Positions 16,473 to 24,661 are shown, counted from the first letter of the stretch. The stretch: 64,000 nucleotides of DNA from Shimia sp047124445 (GCF_047124445.1 NZ_CP138921.1:868001-932000), one strand, 5' to 3'. Notes: generated from the sequence alone by a model not told the origin. Translations and numbers: made by a program.

Positions 16473-17303
16473 ATGTCCGCACCGTCGACACAGCCAAAGA
16501 ATCCCGCCCGGCGCCGCTTCCTTCAGGATGCTGCGCGCGGAACGGCGGGTTGTGCGGTTGCGGGCATGACATTGGCTTGGTTTGTGCAAGATGCACGGGC
16601 TTTGCCAGATCGGGCCATTCGCCCACCTGGGGCTTTGCCCGAGGATAATTTTTTGGCCGCGTGTATCCGCTGTGGCCTTTGTGTGCGGGACTGCCCCTAT
16701 GACACGCTGGTTTTGGCCGAGTTGGGTGTTGATGGCGCAGCGACCGGCACGCCGTTTTTCACCGCAAGGGATATTCCCTGTGAGATGTGTGAGGACATTC
16801 CTTGTGTCGCCGCCTGCCCAACGGGGGCGCTGGACAAAGGTTTGACCGATATTGACGACAGCCGAATGGGACTGGCGGTTCTGATCGATCAGGAGAATTG
16901 TCTGAACGCACTCGGTTTGCGCTGTGATGTGTGTTACCGCGTCTGTCCGGTGATCGATGAGGCTATCACACTTGAGCGGCGCCATAATGAGCGTTCCGGC
17001 CATCATGCGATCTTTATGCCGGTGGTGCATTCGGATCATTGCACTGGCTGTGGCAAGTGTGAGAAATCCTGTGTGCTGCCTGGCGAAGCCGCGATCAAAG
17101 TTTTGCCGATCCGCGTGGCCCAGGCCGATCAGGCCGAGCACTACAAACGCAGCTGGGAACAACGCCCCGACATCGTGGATGAGATCATCGATCTGCCGGA
17201 CCGGTTGCCCGGCGCGGGCACAGATAATTTAGCCGCACCAGGCGGTTTTGAGCCGACCTTCAAGTTGCCAAAAGGCGCAACAACGGGAGGTGTCGGGCAA
17301 TGA
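16473..17303 (+). CDS. napG: Ferredoxin-type quinol dehydrogenase subunit NapG
   Basis: Periplasmic protein with four 4Fe-4S clusters that works with membrane-bound NapH to take electrons from quinol to NapC/NapB. The 276 residues have a twin-arginine type signal (RRRFLQDAARG). Cluster motifs are CIRCGLCVRDCP, CEMCEDIPCVAACP, CDVCYRVCP with an upstream cysteine, and CTGCGKCEKSC. The stop overlaps the napH start (ATGA). Confidence 0.95.
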   Translation: MSAPSTQPKNPARRRFLQDAARGTAGCAVAGMTLAWFVQDARALPDRAIRPPGALPEDNFLAACIRCGLCVRDCPYDTLVLAELGVDGAATGTPFFTARDIPCEMCEDIPCVAACPTGALDKGLTDIDDSRMGLAVLIDQENCLNALGLRCDVCYRVCPVIDEAITLERRHNERSGHHAIFMPVVHSDHCTGCGKCEKSCVLPGEAAIKVLPIRVAQADQAEHYKRSWEQRPDIVDEIIDLPDRLPGAGTDNLAAPGGFEPTFKLPKGATTGGVGQ

Positions 17304-18220
17304 GTGACAAGACTGCACTGCCGGTTGGCGCCGAAGCCATTCGCGACAAGGGCTATTGGCTCGCCTACCGGTTTCTGATCTTGCGCCGCGCGAGCCAAGC
17401 GTTTTTTCTGAGCCTGTTTCTGCTGGGGCCTTGGTTTGGCATCTGGTGGGTGAAAGGAAATCTCAGTGGATCTCTGACCTTTGATGTTCTGCCACTCACC
17501 GATCCGTTCATCGCGCTTCAGGGTATGGTGGCCGGGCATTGGCCGGAGCTGACGGCCCTGATCGGTGTGGTGATTGTAGGGCTGACATACGCCGCGATCG
17601 GCGGGCGTGTTTATTGCAGCTGGGTTTGCCCCATCAATCCGGTAACGGACGCGGCCAGTTGGTTGCACCGTAAGTTGGACCTGCCAAAAGGATGGCAACC
17701 CAAACGCGGCACCAAGTATTTTGTGCTGGCCATGGTCCTCGGCGTGAGCGTGCTGACCGGCACCGTCGCCTGGGAGTTTGTGAACCCGATTTCCATGCTT
17801 CACCGCGGGCTGATTTTTGGCGCCGGGTTTGCCTGGGCCTTGGTCCTTGGTGTGTTCCTGTTTGACCTTCTGCTGGCCCGTCGCGGCTGGTGCGGGCACC
17901 TGTGCCCGGTCGGGGCCTTCTATGGCCTCTTGGGCAGCAAATCTCTTTTGCGGGTCACCGCGCAAAAGCGCGCGGCTTGTGATGATTGTATGGACTGCTT
18001 TGCGGTCTGTCCGGAAATGCAGGTGATCACCCCTGCGCTGCGCGGCAAGGACGCGGATACCCCGCTGATCCTGTCGCCCGATTGCACAAATTGTGGCCGC
18101 TGCATCGATGTGTGCTCGGTCGACGTTTTCCACTTTACCCATCGATTTGACGAGACGCCCGCGCCGGGGCGTGTCCGAGACCGAACCAACCCAGCGCCAA
18201 AGGTCGGCAAAGCCGCCTAA
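17300..18220 (+). CDS. napH: Membrane ferredoxin-type quinol dehydrogenase subunit NapH
   Basis: Polytopic inner-membrane partner of NapG. The 306 residues contain four to five hydrophobic segments, the membrane motifs CSWVCPINP and CGHLCPVGAFYGL, and two C-terminal 4Fe-4S motifs (CDDCMDCFAVCP and CTNCGRCIDVC) expected on the cytoplasmic side. It overlaps napG by four bases; napB follows after 20 bases with AAGGAGAAAG. Confidence 0.95.
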   Translation: MSDKTALPVGAEAIRDKGYWLAYRFLILRRASQAFFLSLFLLGPWFGIWWVKGNLSGSLTFDVLPLTDPFIALQGMVAGHWPELTALIGVVIVGLTYAAIGGRVYCSWVCPINPVTDAASWLHRKLDLPKGWQPKRGTKYFVLAMVLGVSVLTGTVAWEFVNPISMLHRGLIFGAGFAWALVLGVFLFDLLLARRGWCGHLCPVGAFYGLLGSKSLLRVTAQKRAACDDCMDCFAVCPEMQVITPALRGKDADTPLILSPDCTNCGRCIDVCSVDVFHFTHRFDETPAPGRVRDRTNPAPKVGKAA

Positions 18221-18240
18221 GAAGCTAAGGAGAAAGAAAG

Positions 18241-18675
18241 ATGAAAAAACATCCCCTCATCAGCGCCCTGACGGCTGCGGCCATTGTTCTTGGCAGCGGG
18301 TTTGCTGTCGCAGATCAGGCGAGCGGCGTGAAATCTCTGCGCAATGATCCGATTGATGCCTCCAATCGTCTGGACGAGCCGTTGCACCAGCAGTCCGGCC
18401 GCGTGGCGCGTAACTATCGTCAACAGCCGCCGCTGATCCCTCACACCGTAGATCAATACCAGATCGACCTGAGCGCCAACCAGTGTTTGGCTTGTCACGA
18501 CTGGACCAAAGCGGGTGAGCGCGGGGCGCCAACGCTGTCCATGACCCACTACTTGGGGCGCGAAGGCCAGCAGCTGGACGAAGTGGCCGGCACCCGTTGG
18601 TTCTGTAACCAGTGTCACGTGCCACAAGCCAACGCGCCTGCGCTGGTTGAAAACGAATTTGAGCCGTCCAACTGA
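18241..18675 (+). CDS. napB: Periplasmic nitrate reductase di-haem cytochrome c subunit
   Basis: Electron-transfer subunit that delivers electrons to NapA. The 144-residue protein has a Sec signal (residues 1-22, ending VADQ), two haem-binding motifs CLACH and CNQCH, and conserved distal histidine segments (HQQSGRVARNYRQQPPLIPH and MTHYLG). Confidence 0.95.
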   Translation: MKKHPLISALTAAAIVLGSGFAVADQASGVKSLRNDPIDASNRLDEPLHQQSGRVARNYRQQPPLIPHTVDQYQIDLSANQCLACHDWTKAGERGAPTLSMTHYLGREGQQLDEVAGTRWFCNQCHVPQANAPALVENEFEPSN

Positions 18676-18698
18676 CGCCCGGAAGAAGGAAGGTAGCT

Positions 18699-19412
18699 AT
18701 GTCTGATCAAGACAACCCCACCGGCAAAAAGCTCGGATTTTTCCGTCGCACCTGGAGGACACTGTGGTCTCCGACGTCTGTGTTCTCGCTGGGCGGGCTG
18801 CTGTTTGGCGGGTTTCTGGCCGGTATTCTGTTCTGGGGCGGGTTCCACTGGTCGCTCGAACTGACCAACACCGAAGAGTTCTGTGTGTCCTGTCACGAGA
18901 TGGAGCGCAATTTCGAGGAATACACAGAAACCATCCACTACAATAACCGCTCTGGCGTGCGGGCGACCTGTCCGGATTGTCACGTGCCAAAAGAGTGGCA
19001 GCACAAGATCAAAGCCAAGATCCTCGCGTCCAAAGACCTGTATCATACCGTGATGGGCACCATCGACACTGAGGAGAAGTATGAGGAACACCGTTTGTCG
19101 ATGGCCTCTGCCTCTTGGCGGAAGATGAAAAAGAGCGACAGCCGCGAGTGCCGCAATTGTCACAAGTTCACCTATATGGACTTTACCGTGCAGGAAAATC
19201 GCGCTGCTGCGCAGCACCAGCTGGCTTTGGATGAAGGCAAGACTTGTATCGACTGTCACCAAGGCATCGCGCACCGTTTGCCTGAAAACTATCTGAAGAC
19301 CTACGAAGAGGTGACCGCGGAGCTGGACGGCGAGATTGTTGTGCCGGAAAATCCGGGGCGGGATGTCGCCACCGCAGGCAGCGAGATCAAAGGGTATCTC
19401 GCCTCCAACTGA
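18699..19412 (+). CDS. napC: Tetra-haem cytochrome c quinol dehydrogenase NapC
   Basis: Membrane-anchored cytochrome of the NapC/NirT family that oxidises quinol and reduces NapB. The 237 residues start with one transmembrane anchor (about 28-48), followed by four haem motifs: CVSCH (62-66), CPDCH, CRNCH and CIDCH. It is the last gene of napFDAGHBC and is followed by a strong terminator. Confidence 0.96.
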   Translation: MSDQDNPTGKKLGFFRRTWRTLWSPTSVFSLGGLLFGGFLAGILFWGGFHWSLELTNTEEFCVSCHEMERNFEEYTETIHYNNRSGVRATCPDCHVPKEWQHKIKAKILASKDLYHTVMGTIDTEEKYEEHRLSMASASWRKMKKSDSRECRNCHKFTYMDFTVQENRAAAQHQLALDEGKTCIDCHQGIAHRLPENYLKTYEEVTAELDGEIVVPENPGRDVATAGSEIKGYLASN

Positions 19413-19436
19413 TCCGGTTTCCGTAGTGAAAATGGG

Positions 19437-19467
19437 GAGCGCTTCCGCTTGGGAGCGCTCTTTTTTT
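19437..19467 (+). terminator. Rho-independent terminator of the nap operon
   Basis: GAGCGCTTCC, loop GCTT, GGGAGCGCTC (10-bp stem with one G-T pair) followed by seven T. It begins 25 bases after the napC stop. Confidence 0.93.
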
Positions 19468-19489
19468 GTTGGCTCGTGTCAGAACGCGA

Positions 19490-19523
19490 AGCGCCGGTTG
19501 CTCGGGTGGGAGCAACCGGCGCT
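19490..19523. repeat. Perfect 14-bp inverted repeat
   Basis: AGCGCCGGTTGCTC, loop GGGTGG, then its exact complement to 19523. There is no T-run on either side, so it is not a standard terminator. It lies 23 bases after the nap terminator. Confidence 0.8.
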
Positions 19524-19541
19524 GGCCTTGTGTCCGTGAGT

Positions 19542-19562
19542 GGTCTGACTTGGGTTCAGACC
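19542..19562. repeat. Perfect 7-bp inverted repeat
   Basis: GGTCTGA, loop CTTGGGT, TCAGACC. It follows the larger hairpin by 18 bases; together they could be parts of a structured RNA or a REP-like element. Confidence 0.6.
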
Positions 19563-19893
19563 GGCGCGTCTCGTCAAGGCTTAACGAAGGGCGCCGACAA
19601 CCAACTCCAACAGGGGAGGAGGAGGGAGAGAGTGAAGTTGGTCGTAGTGGTCGCACCGCTCAAGGGAGGGAGGAAAGCGATGCGGGTCTTTTGGAGGAGG
19701 TCCGCGGCGTTGTCCCCAGGCCGTTTCGTCCTCTGTGAGACTGATATGGGAAAGGGGTAAACAAATCCTTTTGGAGTTTAGGAAATGTCTTTGTGATTTT
19801 GCGCCAAAATTCCAGCGGGTTTCTTTTTGACGTTATCTTGCTTGACCTTTGCCAATGGCCTGGAGGACAAAAGCACAAGAGAGGCGGGCACTT

Positions 19894-20730
19894 ATGAGAC
19901 ATTTGGTTAACAGCTTGCAGGCCACGGCGGTACGGTTTTCCGCCAAAAACGGCTTTATGCGCAGTTCACATTTAACGCTGTCCTTTGTGTTTGCGTTGTT
20001 TCCGTTTTGCCTTTTTGCCCTGTCTTTGGCCGGTGTGCTGAGTCCCAAGGCACAGGTGGATGACATCATCGACTTTGCTATTGGGGCCTGGCCGGATGCG
20101 ATTGCAGGTCCAATCGAGCGCGAATTACGCGCGGTGTTGCAGGCGGGCAGTTCCACGCTGACGCTGGGCGCGGTTTTGGCCATCATCTTTGCCTCCAACG
20201 GCGTCGATGCGATCCGCGTGGTGATCACGGATGCCTACCGCGAAACCGACCCGCGCCCGTTCTGGAAAGTCCGCGCCTTGGCCATCCTGTTTGTGGTGGC
20301 TGGAAGTGCACTTTTCACGGTGGCTGGGGTGATCAGCGTTGTGGTGCCGATTGTATTGCACTTCTTTGAAGATCTGGTGCCGTGGCTTGATCAGTCGATC
20401 CTGAGCAACGATCAGTTCCGACAGGGCGTGATTTTTGCTGTTACGTCGTTCTTTCTCTTTGCGTGCCACAAATGGTTGCCAGGTGTGCCGCATAAGGCGC
20501 GCAGCCTCGTGCCTGGCGTGCTTCTGTGCCTCGGCTTGTGGTTTGTCGCCTCTCAGGTGTTCACGATCTACATCAGCAGCTTCTCGACCTATTCTGTGAC
20601 CTATGCCGGGCTGGCCGGGATCATGTCTGCGTTGGTTTATCTCTATCTGATGTCAGCGATTTTTGTGCTGGGCGCGGAGTTTAATGGCCAGTTGATGGAC
20701 GAGGCCCGCGCGCGAGGCGAACCCGTATAA
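19894..20730 (+). CDS. YihY/BrkB family inner-membrane protein
   Basis: A 278-residue membrane protein of the YihY/virulence factor BrkB family, once misnamed ribonuclease BN; the true function is not settled. About six hydrophobic segments are visible, with family blocks HLTLSFVFALFPFCLF near the N-terminus and YAGLAGIMSALVYLYL near the C-terminus ending in GAEFN. The ATG at 19894 is preferred (GAGAGGCGGG upstream); a TTG at 19849 is open but has no family match. It stands alone between the nap region and an acyl-CoA synthetase gene. Confidence 0.88.
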   Translation: MRHLVNSLQATAVRFSAKNGFMRSSHLTLSFVFALFPFCLFALSLAGVLSPKAQVDDIIDFAIGAWPDAIAGPIERELRAVLQAGSSTLTLGAVLAIIFASNGVDAIRVVITDAYRETDPRPFWKVRALAILFVVAGSALFTVAGVISVVVPIVLHFFEDLVPWLDQSILSNDQFRQGVIFAVTSFFLFACHKWLPGVPHKARSLVPGVLLCLGLWFVASQVFTIYISSFSTYSVTYAGLAGIMSALVYLYLMSAIFVLGAEFNGQLMDEARARGEPV

Positions 20731-20814
20731 CTACGGCCTACGGTACGTCACTCTTGTTGTTACCCCCGCGCTGTCGTTGGGTGCGCTCCAAGATGGGGAA
20801 GAGGAGATTTTGCG

Positions 20815-22416
20815 ATGGTTAAGACCATTGGAGCGCTGTTTGAGGCGCGGGCTAAGACGTTTTCAGACCATAGTTTTTTGCAGGTGCCCGCCAATGCGGC
20901 GCGCAATTATCATCCGGATGGGTACCTATGCTCCTATGGGGAGGCGGCAAAGGTGGTGGACGACATGGCGGCCAAGCTTTCCGATGCTGGCTACGGTCAC
21001 GGGCACCGGATTGCCGTGTTGCTGGAGAACCGCCCGGAGATGCTCCTGATCAAACTGGCACTGGCAAAGCGCGGGATCAGCTGGGTGCCGGTGAACCCGG
21101 ACTATCGTCCGGCCGAAGTGGCGTATCTCTTGCAAGACAGTGCTGCGGAATTGGCTTTGGTTGCGCCTGAGTTGGCGGAATTGATGGCGGCCGGGATTGC
21201 GGAGAGCGGCTTGGACGTGCCAACTGTGGAGATGACGGAAAGCCTGCCGGATTTGCCAAAAGCTCGTCGTCCTGCGCCCACTGACCAACCGGTGAGTGGC
21301 GCAACAGAAGCGAGTTTGATCTATACCTCTGGTACCACAGGGCGGCCAAAAGGCTGCATCATGAGTCACGCCTATGAGGTGGAAATGGGGCAGTGGTACG
21401 CTTCGCGTGGCGGTTTGATCCAGTTTGAGGCAGGTGTCACCAAAGTCTATTGTCCGCTGCCGCTGTTCCATGTGAATGCTGCAATCCTGCTGTTTATGGC
21501 GGTGATCGACACAGGCAGTGCGCACATCATCCCTGAACGCTTCCGCGCCAGCGCCTGGTGGCGCGAGTTGGCGGAAACCGGTGCGACGGCGGCGCATTAT
21601 TTGGGTATTATCATTCCGGCCTTGATGAACCGTGACCCGGAAGAATGGGAACACAAACATCAAGTTAAATGGGCCGTTGGGGCAGGGGTCGAGCCAACAC
21701 TCCACCGCCCGTTTGAAGAGCGGTTTGGCTTTCCGTTGATCGAGGTTTGGGGCATGACCGAAATGTGCCGGATGCTGGCGGACTGTCATGAGCCGCGCAG
21801 CATTGATACCCGCGCGATGGGACGGCCGCAGCCGGGGTTGGATATTCGCGTAGTCGATGAAGACGATGTTGAGGTCCCGCGCGGTGTGCCGGGTGAGATG
21901 ACATTGCGATACAGTGCCGAGACGCCCAGACGGGGCGCGTTTTCGGGATACTTAAACCTGCCGGACGCCACCGAAGAGGCTTGGCGCGATGGCTGGTTTC
22001 ACACCGGTGACACCGTGGTGATGGACGAGTCAGACATGGTGACCTTTGTCGATCGCAAGAAAAACATCATTCGGCGGTCTGGTGAGAACATCGCCGCGGC
22101 AGAGATTGAGGCCTGTTTGCAGGATCACCCAAAGGTCGATCGCGTGGCAGTTGTCGCGGTTGCAGACACCATGCGCGACGAGGAGGTTATGGCCTGTATT
22201 CAGGTGCTTGGCGCGGCGGATGACACACTTGCTCAAGAGCTGTTTGACTGGAGTTTTGAGCGGTTGGCCTACTACAAGGCGCCGGGGTGGGTCCGGTTCA
22301 TGGACGATATTCCGGTCACCGGTACGCAGAAAATTCAAAAGCACAGTCTGTTTGGCGAACAAGGGACAGAGACAGATGGCGCCTTTGATTTCCGATCCCT
22401 AAAGAAGCGGGGCTAA
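20815..22416 (+). CDS. AMP-dependent acyl-CoA synthetase (CaiC-like)
   Basis: Adenylate-forming enzyme that activates a carboxylic acid to its CoA thioester; substrate unknown. The 533 residues carry the phosphate loop TSGTTGRPKG (171-180), the WGMTEM motif, the hinge WFHTGDTVVMDE and the catalytic lysine region near TGTQKIQKHSLF. The closest plan I recall is the CaiC-like ATP-dependent acyl-CoA ligases. GAAGAGGAG precedes the start. It converges with a small gene six bases downstream of its stop. Confidence 0.88.
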   Translation: MVKTIGALFEARAKTFSDHSFLQVPANAARNYHPDGYLCSYGEAAKVVDDMAAKLSDAGYGHGHRIAVLLENRPEMLLIKLALAKRGISWVPVNPDYRPAEVAYLLQDSAAELALVAPELAELMAAGIAESGLDVPTVEMTESLPDLPKARRPAPTDQPVSGATEASLIYTSGTTGRPKGCIMSHAYEVEMGQWYASRGGLIQFEAGVTKVYCPLPLFHVNAAILLFMAVIDTGSAHIIPERFRASAWWRELAETGATAAHYLGIIIPALMNRDPEEWEHKHQVKWAVGAGVEPTLHRPFEERFGFPLIEVWGMTEMCRMLADCHEPRSIDTRAMGRPQPGLDIRVVDEDDVEVPRGVPGEMTLRYSAETPRRGAFSGYLNLPDATEEAWRDGWFHTGDTVVMDESDMVTFVDRKKNIIRRSGENIAAAEIEACLQDHPKVDRVAVVAVADTMRDEEVMACIQVLGAADDTLAQELFDWSFERLAYYKAPGWVRFMDDIPVTGTQKIQKHSLFGEQGTETDGAFDFRSLKKRG

Positions 22417-22421
22417 CCCGT

Positions 22422-22655
22422 TTAACAGATGATCTTGAAGGAACCGGTCGTGCACAGAATGATGAAGTCACGGTCGGTTTCGATCAGATGCCAGCCGCGT
22501 TTGCGCACCGCAAGCTCCAAAGCAGCGCGTCCACATTCCGATTCAACATCCTGAATGCGGCGGCGCACGGCGCCAGCCTCTCCGGATTTGAAGGAAGAGA
22601 AAACCTTATCCAGCCAATTTTGGCCGGTGGTCGTATGTGACAAAGTGGCCTGCAT
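22422..22655 (-). CDS. Small conserved protein of unknown function (77 aa)
   Basis: A 77-residue protein with two parts: an N-terminal helical segment (TTGQNWLDKVFSSFKSGEAG) and a strand-rich C-terminus (KRGWHLIETDRDFIILCTTG). Similar small proteins in Rhodobacterales have been labelled phosphoribosylanthranilate isomerase-like, but at this length they cannot be that TIM-barrel enzyme. It reads towards the acyl-CoA synthetase stop. The two perfect palindromes at 22757-22798 lie about 100 bases upstream of its start, so it may be controlled by the neighbouring TetR protein. Confidence 0.7.
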   Translation of the reverse strand: MQATLSHTTTGQNWLDKVFSSFKSGEAGAVRRRIQDVESECGRAALELAVRKRGWHLIETDRDFIILCTTGSFKIIC

Positions 22656-22756
22656 GGTCCCACTGTGACGGTAAACTGGTGAATCTCGGGTTAATAGATC
22701 CGCTAAAGTTGCGTGTTTGGCGGAAGACCAGTTTGGATTTGGGTGAAAGACCGGCT

Positions 22757-22798
22757 CTTACCTATTGGTAAGCCGGAGGCGTCTTACCAATAGGTAAG
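22757..22798. promoter_or_regulatory. Two perfect TetR-type palindromes, downstream pair
   Basis: CTTACCTATTGGTAAG (22757-22772) and CTTACCAATAGGTAAG (22783-22798) have perfect six-base arms around a four-base core. They are exact reverse complements of each other, 10 bases apart, so they can act as two operators or fold as one long hairpin after the tetR stop. They lie between tetR and the small gene at 22422-22655. Confidence 0.7.
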
Positions 22799-22803
22799 GA
22801 GGC

Positions 22804-23391
22804 TTATTCTGCGTCCAGAAAGGCCTTGAGCTGGGTCGCAACTGCTTTTTTGCGCGCGGATTTCTGGGCGAAGGTATCCTCGGTGCGCAAAAAGGCAGAA
22901 AGAGCATCCTCGGAGATCAGAAGGTATTGCGCGCTGCCAATCACGCCATAAAGCCCCAGCAACAATTCCATATCGGTGGCCGCCTTTTTTGCGGGCACGG
23001 CGCGTGCTAAATCCAGCAAGGCTTTGAGATAGGGTTTCAATGGTGCAACGCCGGCATCTGTGGCGCTGTCCAGCAAGTTGCGCAGGATCAAGCGGGCGTC
23101 TGCTGTGTTGTAGGTCTCGCCGTTGAGAAGATCTTGAAAATGCAGGATAAGGCGCAGCTTTGGGGAGACGTCAGGCGTGTCGTTGAGTGACGCCAATAGG
23201 CGGTCTGTAAGCGCCTCCAGCACCGTGTTGTAGAGCCCGTCTTTGGTGCCAAAGTGATGCAGCAACGCCTGTTTGGTCACGCCTGCGGTTTTAGCCAGAT
23301 TGGCCAGGCTAAGCCCGTGGTAACCGTGGTTGGCAAACCCTTCGGTGGCGAGGGTGATGTAGCGGTCGCGGGCGGGGGACGGCTGAGACAT
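22804..23391 (-). CDS. TetR family transcriptional regulator
   Basis: A 195-residue repressor-type protein. The N-terminal helix-turn-helix is clear (ATEGFANHGYHGLSLANLAK, then AGVTKQALLHHFGTKDGLY); the C-terminal domain (from about residue 75) is a typical variable ligand pocket. The ATG at 23391 gives the usual length; the frame stays open upstream through the operator region. Five CTTACC-N4-GGTAAG-like palindromes surround it, three upstream (23428-23497) and two downstream (22757-22798), which strongly suggests autoregulation and control of the next small gene. The ligand is unknown. Confidence 0.9.
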   Translation of the reverse strand: MSQPSPARDRYITLATEGFANHGYHGLSLANLAKTAGVTKQALLHHFGTKDGLYNTVLEALTDRLLASLNDTPDVSPKLRLILHFQDLLNGETYNTADARLILRNLLDSATDAGVAPLKPYLKALLDLARAVPAKKAATDMELLLGLYGVIGSAQYLLISEDALSAFLRTEDTFAQKSARKKAVATQLKAFLDAE

Positions 23392-23427
23392 GATAGGGTC
23401 CTGCGTGGCTCGGTTTCTGAAGCTAAT

Positions 23428-23497
23428 CTTACCGGATGGTAGGGGCTTGCCAATTGGTAAGCCTTGTTTACTGCGAAAGTGCTGACCAAACGGTAAA
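23428..23497. promoter_or_regulatory. Three TetR-type palindromes upstream of the tetR gene
   Basis: CTTACCGGATGGTAGG (23428-23443), CTTGCCAATTGGTAAG (23446-23461) and the weaker CTGACCAAACGGTAAA (23482-23497) share the ACC/GCC-N4-GGT core of the downstream pair. They start 36 bases before the tetR start codon, so they probably overlap its promoter. Confidence 0.65.
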
Positions 23498-23521
23498 TGG
23501 CAGCGCAAACCATGCAGGCAA

Positions 23522-23550
23522 AGAAAAAGGGCGGGGAAATCCCCGCCCTT
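23522..23550 (-). terminator. Terminator of the methyltransferase operon
   Basis: On the minus strand AAGGGCGGGG, loop ATTT, CCCCGCCCTT followed by TTTCTTT. It lies 24 bases after the stop of the methyltransferase gene. Confidence 0.9.
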
Positions 23551-23573
23551 GGTGTGTTTGAAATTTGTGAGGT

Positions 23574-24650
23574 TTAGGCGCGACGGCGGCGGCCACCACC
23601 GCGACGTCCGCGACCACCTTCACCCGCTGCGGCAGGTGGTTTGTTGAAGCGGATCCACTCAGCGCCGCCTTCGTCGTTATTGGTGAGGAAGTTGGCGGCG
23701 CGGATGGCCTCCATTTCCTTGCCAGCACGGGCTTTGGTGGAGCCCAGTCCAAACATCTGGCAGAAGGATTCGTCGTCCATGCCTTCTGGCAGGATGATGC
23801 CGGCGGCTTCAACTTCGGCCTTTTTCTCGGCCAGTTTCTTGGGGCCGACGGGCAGGGCGATTGGGTTCATGATCGCGCTGGTCATGCCGGTGGCCATCGC
23901 CATTGGCAGGAACGCGTTGTTGATGCCGTGACGGTTTGGCAGGCCAAAGGAGATGTTGGACGCGCCACAGGTGGTGTTCACACCCAGCTCATTGCGCAGG
24001 CGGTTGTTGAGTTCAAACACCTGCAAACCTGCGGTGCCCATGGCGCCGATCGGCATCACCAGCGGGTCGACTACGATGTCATGCGCTGGGATGCCGAAAT
24101 CGGCAGCGCGTTCCACAATCTTTTTGGCAACGGCAAAGCGCACTTCTGGATCTTCGGAGATGCCAGTGTCATCATTGGAGATTGCCACAACAGGCACGTT
24201 GTATTTTTTGACCAGTGGCAGAACAATTTCCAGCCGCTCTTCTTCACCGGTTACGGAATTCAGCAGCGGGCGGCCTTTGGCCACTTCCAAACCTGCTTCC
24301 AGTGCGCCAGGCACAGAGCTGTCGATGCAGAGAGGACAGTCGGTGACTTCCTGCACTTTTTCCACGAGTTGGCGCATCAGGTCCGGCTCAACAAAGTTGT
24401 TGTCCGCATAGCGTGGGTCTTCGGCCATTTTGTTGGAGAAAACCGCACCGGAGTTGATGTCGAGCACGGTGGCGCCAGCCGCAACCTGCGCCAACGCGTC
24501 CGCCTGAACGCGGGAAAAGTCGCCCGCTTCCAGCTCTGCGTTCAGGATTTTGCGGCCCGTTGGGTTGATGCGTTCGCCGATGACGGTGAACGGCTGATCA
24601 AAACCCATGATCGCGGTTTTAGTTTGTGATTCAATAACGGTACGGGTCAT
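23574..24650 (-). CDS. Methyltetrahydrofolate-binding (pterin-binding) methyltransferase
   Basis: A 358-residue TIM-barrel pterin-binding protein related to MtrH, AcsE and the folate module of MetH. Blocks fit this family: TVIGERINPTGRK at the N-terminus, DINSG, CIDSSVPGALEAGL, and the NISFGLPNRHGIN block. It would pass a methyl group from 5-methyltetrahydrofolate to a corrinoid protein, or the reverse. The last about 16 residues are Arg/Gly-rich (RGRRGGGRRRRA), unusual for this family. It lies 11 bases after the MTHFR-like gene. In Phaeobacter a split methionine synthase with a separate pterin-binding part has been described; this gene is a candidate for that part. Confidence 0.88.
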   Translation of the reverse strand: MTRTVIESQTKTAIMGFDQPFTVIGERINPTGRKILNAELEAGDFSRVQADALAQVAAGATVLDINSGAVFSNKMAEDPRYADNNFVEPDLMRQLVEKVQEVTDCPLCIDSSVPGALEAGLEVAKGRPLLNSVTGEEERLEIVLPLVKKYNVPVVAISNDDTGISEDPEVRFAVAKKIVERAADFGIPAHDIVVDPLVMPIGAMGTAGLQVFELNNRLRNELGVNTTCGASNISFGLPNRHGINNAFLPMAMATGMTSAIMNPIALPVGPKKLAEKKAEVEAAGIILPEGMDDESFCQMFGLGSTKARAGKEMEAIRAANFLTNNDEGGAEWIRFNKPPAAAGEGGRGRRGGGRRRRA

Positions 24651-24661
24651 ATTTAATCCTG

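Larger units (their letters stand above)
19413..19893. other. Intergenic region after the nap operon with three hairpins
   Basis: About 480 bases without a gene I can support. It starts with the nap terminator (19437-19467), then a long perfect hairpin (19490-19523), then a shorter one (19542-19562), followed by a purine-rich stretch around 19610-19680. The frames open here give basic, low-complexity products with no recognisable domain. The promoter of the following gene must lie in the distal part. Confidence 0.6.

Noticed and set aside
19449..19760. Open frame of 103 codons behind the nap terminator
   Set aside because: It starts inside the terminator and runs through both hairpins; the product is low-complexity and basic, with no domain and no ribosome binding site.
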